Shown piece after piece: positions 48,089-55,328 of a DNA stretch of 64,000 bases; position 1 is the first letter of the stretch; every line of letters starts with the position of its first letter. Below the pieces are notes generated by a model. That model was not told the DNA's origin and made no database searches. It was given only the letters and a program-made list of their open reading frames with translations. This DNA is from Acidobacteriota bacterium (GTDB lineage: Bacteria > Acidobacteriota > Vicinamibacteria > Fen-336): contig WYBL01000145.1 of NCBI GenBank assembly GCA_011526565.1, positions 26,075-90,074 on the forward strand, in the 5' to 3' direction. The translations under genes were made by a program, and so were the position numbers.

Positions 48089-49429
48089 GTGGCGACCGAA
48101 GCTCCCATCCGTTCCGAGCGCACGCTCCCGAACAACGACGAGGCCGAGCGCACCGTGCTCGGCGCGATCCTGGTCGACGACCAGGCGTTCAACTCCGCCG
48201 CCGAGATCCTCAACCGCGACGACTTCCACCGCGAGGGGCACCGGCGGATCTTCGACGCGATGGCGGCGCTGTCCGAGCGCTCGCAGCCGATCGACCTGGT
48301 CACCCTCAAGGACGAGCTCGCTCGGCAGTCGGCACTCGAAGCCTCCGGCGGCGCCGCGTACCTCGCGGGGCTGCTCGACGGGGTGCCGCGGCTCACCAAC
48401 GTCGCGCACTGGTCGCGGATCATCAAGGAGAAGTCGGTCCTCCGGAAGCTGATCCACGCGAGCCAGGCGATCGCGCAGGAGGCGTGGGAAGGCGAAGACG
48501 ACACGGCGCTGATCCTCGACCGCGCCGAGAAGCGCATCTTCGACCTGGCCGAGAACCGCGTCCGCCAGGGCTTCGTCGGCATCCACGAGGTCGTCAAGGA
48601 GAGCTTCCGCACGATCGACCAGCTCGCCCAGTCGCGCGAGCTGGTGACCGGCGTGCCGACCGGCTTCGTCGACCTCGACGAGCGCACCTCGGGCTTGCAG
48701 AAGGGCGACCTGGTGATCGTCGCGGCGCGGCCCGCGATGGGCAAGACCTCGCTGTGCCTGAACGTGGCGCAGTACGCCTCGCGAGCGACCGGCGACGCGG
48801 TCGGCGTGTTCTCGCTCGAGATGTCGAAAGAGCAGCTCGTGCTGCGCATGCTCTGCTCCGACGCCCGCGTCGACTCGCACCGGCTGCGCACCGGCAACCT
48901 GCAGGAGAAGGACTGGGCGCGGCTCGCCAAGGCCTACGCCGACCTCTCCGCGTGCCGCATCTACATCGACGACTCGGCCGCCGTGACGCCGCTCGAGATG
49001 CGCGCCAAGTGCCGGCGGCTGAAGGCCGAGCACGGCCTGGGCCTGGTCATCGTCGACTACCTGCAGCTGGTCACGGGCTCGGGCCGGATCGAGAACCGCC
49101 AGCAGGAGATCTCCGGCATCAGCCGCTCGCTCAAGGGCCTGGCCAAGGAGCTGGAGTGCCCCGTGATCGCGCTGTCGCAGCTCTCGCGCGCGCCGGAGGC
49201 CCGCACCGACAAGCGGCCGCAGCTCTCCGACCTGCGCGAGTCGGGCGCCATCGAGCAGGACGCGGACATCGTGATGTTCATCTACCGCGAAGAGGTCTAC
49301 AAGCCGGACCCGGAGAACCAGGGCGTGGCCGAGATCATCATCGCCAAGCAGCGCAACGGCCCGATCGGCACGGTCAAGCTGGCCTTCCTCAAGGAATTCA
49401 CCCGCTTCGAGAACCTGGCGGGCATGTGA
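48089..49429 (+). CDS. dnaB: Replicative DNA helicase DnaB
   Basis: 446 residues. The N-terminal domain has LPNNDEAERTVLGAILVDDQAF; the RecA-like C-terminal domain has LVTGVPTGFVDLDERTSGLQKGDLVIVAARPAMGKTSLCLNVAQYA (Walker A), GVFSLEMSKEQLVLRML, GLGLVIVDYLQLV (Walker B) and LSQLSRAPEARTDKRPQLSDLRESGAIEQDADIV. It unwinds DNA at the replication fork. GTG 48089 is chosen because it starts just before the conserved N-terminus; the longer frame runs through the hairpin array. Confidence 0.97.
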   Translation: MATEAPIRSERTLPNNDEAERTVLGAILVDDQAFNSAAEILNRDDFHREGHRRIFDAMAALSERSQPIDLVTLKDELARQSALEASGGAAYLAGLLDGVPRLTNVAHWSRIIKEKSVLRKLIHASQAIAQEAWEGEDDTALILDRAEKRIFDLAENRVRQGFVGIHEVVKESFRTIDQLAQSRELVTGVPTGFVDLDERTSGLQKGDLVIVAARPAMGKTSLCLNVAQYASRATGDAVGVFSLEMSKEQLVLRMLCSDARVDSHRLRTGNLQEKDWARLAKAYADLSACRIYIDDSAAVTPLEMRAKCRRLKAEHGLGLVIVDYLQLVTGSGRIENRQQEISGISRSLKGLAKELECPVIALSQLSRAPEARTDKRPQLSDLRESGAIEQDADIVMFIYREEVYKPDPENQGVAEIIIAKQRNGPIGTVKLAFLKEFTRFENLAGM

Positions 49430-50559
49430 TGTCTGTCGCCGCGCTCGCGCGGCTGCGGCCGACGCGGGCGCACGTCGACCTCGACCGCGTCGTCGCCAAC
49501 TGGCGCGCGCTCGAAACCTTCGCGCGCCTGCCGCTCGTGGCCGTCGTCAAGGCCGACGCCTACGGTCACGGGGCGGAGGCCGTCGCCCGCGCCCTCGAGG
49601 CGGCGGGTTGCGGGCGCTTCGCGGTGGCGCTGCCCGAGGAGGGCGCCGCGCTGCGTGCCGCGGGCGTGGTGGGCGAGATCCTGGTCCTCGCCGGCTTCTG
49701 GCCGGGCCAGGTCCCGTTGCTGCGGGACGCACGCCTCGTCCCGGTCGTGTCCAACGCCGAGACGCTGCGCGCCGCGCTGGCGGCCGGCGCCGAACTGCGC
49801 GTGCACGTCAAGGTCGACACCGGGATGACGCGCCTCGGCTTCGATGCGGGGGAACTGGTGCCGGCGGCCGACGCGCTGCGCGCCGCCGGGATCGAGGTCG
49901 CGGGGGCGATGACCCACCTCGCGAGCGCGGACGAAGACGCGGCGCCGACCGCGATCCAGCTCGATCGCTTCGACGAAGCACTCGCCGCGCTGCGCGCCGC
50001 AGGGCACGCCGTGCCGCTGGCGCACGCCGCGAACAGCGCGGGGCTCGCTTTCCTGCGCCCGACCCACACCCTGGCCCGCCCCGGGCTGCTGCTCTACGGA
50101 GTGCCGCCCCGCCCGCTCGCCCCGGACGTCGCGGTGCGGCCCGCGTTGCGCCTGGTCACCTGCGTCGCCCAGCTCCGCGACGTGGCCCCGGGCGCCGCGG
50201 TGTCCTACGGCGGCCGCTTCGTCGCGCAGCGCGCGAGCCGGATCGCGACGCTGCCGATCGGCTACGCCGACGGCGTGCCGCGCGCGAATACGGGCCGCGG
50301 CGCTTTCGCGATCGGCGGCCGCCGCGTGCCGGTCGCCGGCACGGTGTGCATGGACCTCACGCTCGTGGACGTCACCGACTGCCCCGACGTGCGCGAGGGC
50401 GACGAGGTCGAGGTGATGGGCGGCGCCGGGCCGAGCGCGTGGGAGCTCGCCGACTGGGCGGGCACCAACGCCTGGCAGGCGCTGACCGCGATCGGCTCGC
50501 GGGTGCCCCGGGTCCACGAGGCCGGCGGAACCGCCGCGGCCGTCGGCTCGCGATACTGA
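49429..50559 (+). CDS. alr: Alanine racemase
   Basis: 376 residues. VVKADAYGHGAEAVARAL holds the PLP Lys (about residue 40), HVKVDTGMTRLGFD, the ARPGLLLYGVPP stretch, SYGGRFVAQRASRIATLPIGYADGVPR with the catalytic Tyr, and GTVCMDLTLVDVT complete the family. It makes D-alanine for peptidoglycan. ATG 49429 overlaps the dnaB stop by one base. Confidence 0.96.
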   Translation: MSVAALARLRPTRAHVDLDRVVANWRALETFARLPLVAVVKADAYGHGAEAVARALEAAGCGRFAVALPEEGAALRAAGVVGEILVLAGFWPGQVPLLRDARLVPVVSNAETLRAALAAGAELRVHVKVDTGMTRLGFDAGELVPAADALRAAGIEVAGAMTHLASADEDAAPTAIQLDRFDEALAALRAAGHAVPLAHAANSAGLAFLRPTHTLARPGLLLYGVPPRPLAPDVAVRPALRLVTCVAQLRDVAPGAAVSYGGRFVAQRASRIATLPIGYADGVPRANTGRGAFAIGGRRVPVAGTVCMDLTLVDVTDCPDVREGDEVEVMGGAGPSAWELADWAGTNAWQALTAIGSRVPRVHEAGGTAAAVGSRY

Positions 50560-50563
50560 AGCC

Positions 50564-51964
50564 ATGAGCAAGACGCGCAGCGTGTTCGAGTGCCAGGCCT
50601 GCGGCTTCTCCAGCTCCAAGTGGCTCGGCCGCTGCCCCGATTGCGGCGAGTGGAACAGCTTCGTCGAGGAGAAGGTGACGGCCACGCCTGCCGCGGCCGC
50701 GGGCAAGAGCGGCCCGCGCCAGGGCGTGCTGGGGCTCGAGACCGGCGGCCGCCCGCACCTGTTCGACGAGGTCGACGGCGCCGAGGCCGACCGCATCCCG
50801 TCCGGCATCGGCGAGTTCGACCGCGTCCTCGGCGGCGGCATCGTGCCGGGCTCGATGGTGCTGATCGGCGGCGAGCCGGGCATCGGCAAGTCGACGCTGC
50901 TGCTGCAGGTCGCCCACCTGCTGGCGCGGATGGGCGGCCCCGTGCTCTACGCCTCGGGCGAGGAGTCCGAGCGGCAGATCAAGCTGCGCGGCGAGCGGCT
51001 CGGGGTCAGGGGCGGCGCGCTGTACCTGATGGGGGAGACGGCGCTCGAACGGATCGTCGAGCAGGTCGACGCGATCAGGCCCGCCGCGCTGGTGATCGAC
51101 TCGGTGCAGACGATCTACTCGACGCGGCTGTCGTCGGCGCCCGGCTCGATCTCGCAGGTGCGCGAGGTCGCGACCCAGCTCCTGTTCCTCGCCAAGGGCC
51201 GCGGCCTGACCACGTTCCTGATCGGCCACGTCACCAAGGAGGGCAACCTCGCGGGTCCCAAGTCGCTCGAGCACATCGTCGACACGGTGCTCTACTTCGA
51301 GGGCGAGCGGCAGCAGCACCACCGCATCGTGCGCGCGGTCAAGAACCGCTTCGGCGCGATCTCCGAGCTCGGCGTGTTCGAGATGACGGGCTCGGGCCTG
51401 GCGCCGGTGCCCAACGCCTCCGCGCTGTTCCTCGGCGAACGCCTCGAGGGGGCGCCGGGCTCCTCGGTGACGGCGACGCTCGAGGGCACGCGGCCGATGC
51501 TGGTCGAGGTGCAGGCGCTCGTCTCGCCGACCAGCTTCGGCACCCCGCGGCGGATGACGATCGGCCTCGACGCCAACCGCACCGCGCTGCTGCTGGCGGT
51601 GCTCGAGAAGCGGGTGGGTCTGCAACTCCTGGGTGAAGACGTGTACGCGAGCGTCGTCGGCGGCCTCGACGTGCCCGAGCCCGCGGTCGACCTCGGCGTC
51701 GCGGTCGCGGTCGCTTCGTCCTTCCGCAACCGGCCGGTGCCGGCGCGCACCGTCGTCTTCGGCGAGGTCGGTCTCGGCGGCGAGATCCGCGCGGCGGGCC
51801 AGGCCGCCCTGCGCGTGCGCGAGGCGGCCCAGATGGGCTTCACGCGCTGCGTGCTGCCCGAGCGCAACCTGCCGGCGAACGGCGCGACGCGCGAGGCCGG
51901 CATCGAGTTGTGCGGCGTGCGCACCCTCGAGCAGGCCCTGGAGGCGGCGTTCGGGGAGGGCTGA
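50564..51964 (+). CDS. radA: DNA repair protein RadA
   Basis: 466 residues. N-terminal zinc finger: FECQACGFSSSKWLGRCPDCGEWN (C-x2-C ... C-x2-C). RecA-like core: GGEPGIGKSTLLLQ, LYASGEESERQIKLR, and the RadA-specific KNRFG. The C-terminal Lon-protease-like domain has DVYASVVGGLDVPEPAVDL and FGEVGLGGEIR. It works with recombination intermediates as a branch-migration helicase. Four bases separate it from alr. Confidence 0.97.
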   Translation: MSKTRSVFECQACGFSSSKWLGRCPDCGEWNSFVEEKVTATPAAAAGKSGPRQGVLGLETGGRPHLFDEVDGAEADRIPSGIGEFDRVLGGGIVPGSMVLIGGEPGIGKSTLLLQVAHLLARMGGPVLYASGEESERQIKLRGERLGVRGGALYLMGETALERIVEQVDAIRPAALVIDSVQTIYSTRLSSAPGSISQVREVATQLLFLAKGRGLTTFLIGHVTKEGNLAGPKSLEHIVDTVLYFEGERQQHHRIVRAVKNRFGAISELGVFEMTGSGLAPVPNASALFLGERLEGAPGSSVTATLEGTRPMLVEVQALVSPTSFGTPRRMTIGLDANRTALLLAVLEKRVGLQLLGEDVYASVVGGLDVPEPAVDLGVAVAVASSFRNRPVPARTVVFGEVGLGGEIRAAGQAALRVREAAQMGFTRCVLPERNLPANGATREAGIELCGVRTLEQALEAAFGEG

Positions 51965-51972
51965 GCCGGGGT

Positions 51973-51987
51973 TATCATCCCGCTGTC
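51973..51987 (+). promoter_or_regulatory. -10-like TATCAT before the PIN/TRAM gene
   Basis: TATCAT (51973-51978) ends nine bases before ATG 51988, and no Shine-Dalgarno is present. It follows the same pattern as dnaB, selA and the Trm112-like gene. The site overlaps the region just after the radA stop. Confidence 0.35.
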
Positions 51988-53172
51988 ATGTGGCTCGCCC
52001 TCCTCCGGGCCTTCGTCGTGATCCTGCTCGCACTCGCGGGATACCTGTACTCGCCTGTCGGCGGTCACTCGGCCGGCGGCCTGGCGCTGGGCGCGGGCTT
52101 CGCGCTGGCGCTGATCGCGCTCGAGGTCTGCGTGCGCCGGGTGCCGGGGCCGCAGATGGTCGGCGCCCTCGTCGGCGGCACGACGGGCCTGTTCGGCGCC
52201 CGGCTGCTGTGGGCCAACCTCGAGGGCATCCCGCTCGCGGAAGACCAGTTCCTGCACCTCGGCGTCGTCGTGTTCCTCACCTACACGGGAGTCGTGATCG
52301 GCGTGGCCAAGGGCGAGTGGTTCGAGCCCGCGCGGATCATCGCCGCCTTCAAGGACTCGGCCCGGCTGCACCAGTACAAGATCCTCGACACCTCCGTGAT
52401 CATCGACGGCCGCGTCGCCGACCTGTGCGAGACCGGCTTCCTCGAGGGCACGCTGGTGGTGCCGCAGTTCGTGCTGCGCGAGCTGCAGCAGGTGGCCGAC
52501 TCGTCCGACTCGATGAAGCGCAACCGCGGCCGGCGCGGCCTCGACATCCTGCAGAAGGTCCAGAAGATGACCGGGGTCCACGTGCAGGTCGTCGAGACCG
52601 ACTTCCCGGAAGTGCGCGAGGTCGACCTCAAGCTGATCGAGCTGGCGCGGCGGATGAGCGGCAAGATCGTCACCAACGACTTCAACCTCAACAAGGTCGC
52701 CCAGCTTCGCGGCGTGGCGGTGCTCAACATCAACGAGCTGGCCAACGCGCTGAAGCCGGTCGTGCTGCCGGGCGAGACGCTGCGCGTCTTCGTGCTGAAG
52801 GAAGGCAAGGAGTCCGGCCAGGGCGTCGGGTACCTCGACGACGGCACGATGATCGTCGTCGACCAGGGCCGCCGCGCGATCGGCAAGACGATCGACGTCA
52901 CCGTCACCAGCGTGCTGCAGACCACCGCCGGCAAGATGATCTTCTGCCGCTGGCCGGAGGCCGGGCCCGCCGACGAAGGCGATCGCCCGCGGCGCTCCAA
53001 CGGCCGCGACCGCCACTCGGGGCGGATCATGGACGGCCGCCTGACGCCGATGTCGAGCCCGGCGGTCAGCCCCCACGACCCGCGCCTCGCCGAGGTGGCC
53101 GAACCGACGCCGCCCACCGGCTCGCCGATCCCGACCCCATCCCCTGCCGCGGAGCGCCCGAAGGCGGATTGA
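51988..53172 (+). CDS. PIN/TRAM-domain integral membrane protein (YacL-like)
   Basis: 394 residues. Four membrane helices in the first 110 residues, then a PIN domain (KILDTSVIIDGRVADLCETGFLEG ... KIVTNDFNLNKVAQLRGVAVLNINELAN, with the four acidic residues) and a TRAM domain (LRVFVLKEGKESGQGVGYLDDGTMIVVDQGRRAIGKTIDVTVTSVLQT), the layout of YacL. A disordered Pro-rich tail of about 60 residues follows. The PIN part suggests RNase activity next to the membrane; the target is unknown. YacL genes also follow radA in Bacillus. Confidence 0.9.
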   Translation: MWLALLRAFVVILLALAGYLYSPVGGHSAGGLALGAGFALALIALEVCVRRVPGPQMVGALVGGTTGLFGARLLWANLEGIPLAEDQFLHLGVVVFLTYTGVVIGVAKGEWFEPARIIAAFKDSARLHQYKILDTSVIIDGRVADLCETGFLEGTLVVPQFVLRELQQVADSSDSMKRNRGRRGLDILQKVQKMTGVHVQVVETDFPEVREVDLKLIELARRMSGKIVTNDFNLNKVAQLRGVAVLNINELANALKPVVLPGETLRVFVLKEGKESGQGVGYLDDGTMIVVDQGRRAIGKTIDVTVTSVLQTTAGKMIFCRWPEAGPADEGDRPRRSNGRDRHSGRIMDGRLTPMSSPAVSPHDPRLAEVAEPTPPTGSPIPTPSPAAERPKAD

Positions 53173-53214
53173 CGCCGCGCTCCCGGGCGCTGCCGAACCC
53201 CCGGAGGCCACCTC

Positions 53215-54672
53215 GTGACCGCTGCTTCGAGACTCCTCGCTGCCCTCGCCCTCGCCGCTGCCCTCGCCGCGCCTGCCTTCGCCCGCGACGCCTCGACCGG
53301 CGCCCTGCGCAAGCCCGTCGACCGCATCCTCGACCGCGCGGGGCTCGACGTCGCGTTCTGGGGCGTCGAGGTGCGCCGGCTCAGGGACGGCAAGGTCCTC
53401 TATTCGCGCAACGCGACGCGCCACTTCACCCCGGCCTCGACGACCAAGCTGCTGACGACGGCCGCGGCGCTCGACGCCTTCGGCGCCGACCATCGGCTGG
53501 CGACCACGCTGCAGGCGACCGCCCGCATCGACGGCCAGGGTCGGTTGCTCGGCGACCTCTATCTGGTCGGCGCCGGCGACCCCTCGCTCGGGCAGGCGGA
53601 CCCCGAAAAGGAAAAGCCGGCGGCGCTCGAGGTGCTGGCGGACGCGCTGCGGGCGGCGGGCGTGAAGCGGATCGAGGGCGGGATCGTCGGCCACGAGGGG
53701 CTGTTCGCGGGCGACCGGCGCGGCGACGGCTGGGACTGGGACGACCTCACGTGGTGGTACGGCGCCGAGGTCTCGGCATTGTCGTGGAACGACAACGCAG
53801 CCGAGCTGCGGGTCGCCGCGGGCGAGCGCGAGGGCGATCTCGTGGTCGCGCACCGCCTGCCCGAGTCTCGCTACTACTCGCTGCGGGTCACCGCCACGAC
53901 CGCCGCCGCAGGCAGCGAGCCCGCGCTGAAGGTGACGCGGGCGGCAGGCAACGCCTTCGAGATCTCGGGCACGCTGCCCCTGGGTGGCGAGCCGTGGAAG
54001 GGCTTCGTCGCCCTCGAGGACCCGGCGCTGTACGCCGCGACCGTGTTCGCCGAGACGCTCGCCGCCCGCGGGGTGACGGTGATGGCGCCGCCCCGCACGT
54101 CGAGCGCGCCGCTGCCGCCCGGGTCCCGCGAGCTGGGTCGCTTCGAGGGGCCGACGATGGCCGAGCTGATCGCCGGCGTCAACAAGCCGAGCCAGAACCT
54201 GCACGCGGAGATGCTGTTGCGGCTGCTGGGCGCCCGCGCGGAAGGTGCGCCGGGCGACGTCAAGAAGGGGCTGAAGGCCGCGGCCGCGTTCCGCGACCGC
54301 GTCGGCGTGCGCGACGACTCGTGGCGCGTCGAAGACGGCTCCGGCCTCTCGCGCCTCAACCTGATCGGGCCGCAGGGCCTCGTCGACCTGCTGGTCGCCA
54401 TGCACCGCCACCCGCACGCGGCGGCCTTCCGCGCCTCGCTGCCGGTCGCGGGCCAGGACGGCACCCTGAAGCGGCGCATGAAGGACGGCCCGGCGGCGGG
54501 CAAGGTGCTCGCCAAGACCGGGACCCTGACCAGCGCCAACGCGCTCGGCGGCTACGTGGACGCGAAGAGCGGCCCGCTGGTGTTCGCCCTCTTCGCCAAC
54601 CACCACACCGTACCCGGCCGCGAGGCCACGGCCGCCGCCGACGCGCTGATGGAACTGCTCGTCCGCCAGTGA
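53215..54672 (+). CDS. dacB: D-alanyl-D-alanine carboxypeptidase/endopeptidase (PBP4 family)
   Basis: 485 residues with a signal peptide (LLAALALAAALAAPAFA). Catalytic motifs: ASTTKLL (S-x-x-K, about residue 76), KPSQNLHAEMLL (S-x-N, about 325) and LAKTGTLTSANAL (K-T-G, about 433). A large inserted domain between the first two is typical of the S13/PBP4 type. It trims or cuts peptidoglycan cross-links in the periplasm. GTG 53215 is preceded by GGAGG. It overlaps the next gene by four bases. Confidence 0.93.
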   Translation: MTAASRLLAALALAAALAAPAFARDASTGALRKPVDRILDRAGLDVAFWGVEVRRLRDGKVLYSRNATRHFTPASTTKLLTTAAALDAFGADHRLATTLQATARIDGQGRLLGDLYLVGAGDPSLGQADPEKEKPAALEVLADALRAAGVKRIEGGIVGHEGLFAGDRRGDGWDWDDLTWWYGAEVSALSWNDNAAELRVAAGEREGDLVVAHRLPESRYYSLRVTATTAAAGSEPALKVTRAAGNAFEISGTLPLGGEPWKGFVALEDPALYAATVFAETLAARGVTVMAPPRTSSAPLPPGSRELGRFEGPTMAELIAGVNKPSQNLHAEMLLRLLGARAEGAPGDVKKGLKAAAAFRDRVGVRDDSWRVEDGSGLSRLNLIGPQGLVDLLVAMHRHPHAAAFRASLPVAGQDGTLKRRMKDGPAAGKVLAKTGTLTSANALGGYVDAKSGPLVFALFANHHTVPGREATAAADALMELLVRQ

Positions 54673-55328
54673 CGCCCGCGCTCGCCTCGGAGCTGCGCGA
54701 CCGCGTGTGCCTGGCCGCGGCGACGCTCGAGGGGGTCGACGCCGGGCCGCGCGCGGCCGCCCTCGCCGCGGAGATCGAGGCGACCTGCGCGGAGCTGCGC
54801 GCGCGCCACGCGGGCACGGCCAGCGGGGCGGTGCCGGGCACCGAGGACGCGCGCGCCCTCTACAAGGCGATCGGCGTGGACCCGACCAAGACGCGGCCGT
54901 CGAGCGAGGCGCTGCTGCGGCGTGTGCTGCGCGGCGACCCGTTCCCGGAGGTCAACGCCCTGGTCGACGCGCTGAACCTGTCCTCGCTCGTCGAACAGCT
55001 CTCGTTCGGCCTCTACGACCTCGACCGCGTCGAAGGCCTTCGCGTGACGCTGCGGCTGGGCGCGGCGGGCGAAGGCTACGAGGGCATCCGCAAGGCCTGG
55101 GTCGGGCTCGAGGGGCGCCCCGCGCTGTTCGACGAGCGCGGCGCGTTCGGCAACCCGACCTCCGACTCGGCCCGCACCTGCACCCACGCCGGCACCCGTC
55201 GGGCACTGGTCGTGCTCTTCGCGCCCGCGTCCGCCGCGCAGCGCGCGGACGGCGTGCTCTCGCGCACGGTGGAGCGCATCCTCCGCCACTGCGGCGGCCG
55301 CGAGAGCGGCCGGGCGCAGGTCCCTTGA
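54669..55328 (+). CDS. B3/B4 (tRNA-editing-like) domain protein
   Basis: 219 residues, soluble. DARALYKAIGVDPTKTRPSSEALLRRVLRGDPFPEVNALVDALNLSSL is the hallmark of the B3/B4 domain, related to the editing domain of phenylalanyl-tRNA synthetase beta. Stand-alone B3/B4 proteins may deacylate mischarged tRNA or act on D-amino acids. The start is GTG 54669, overlapping the dacB stop; it ends overlapping the helicase gene. Confidence 0.8.
   Translation: MTPALASELRDRVCLAAATLEGVDAGPRAAALAAEIEATCAELRARHAGTASGAVPGTEDARALYKAIGVDPTKTRPSSEALLRRVLRGDPFPEVNALVDALNLSSLVEQLSFGLYDLDRVEGLRVTLRLGAAGEGYEGIRKAWVGLEGRPALFDERGAFGNPTSDSARTCTHAGTRRALVVLFAPASAAQRADGVLSRTVERILRHCGGRESGRAQVP

Noticed and set aside
51292..54606. 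Minus-strand open frame of 1104 codons
   Set aside because: Antisense to radA, the PIN/TRAM gene and dacB, all with complete motifs; an effect of high GC.
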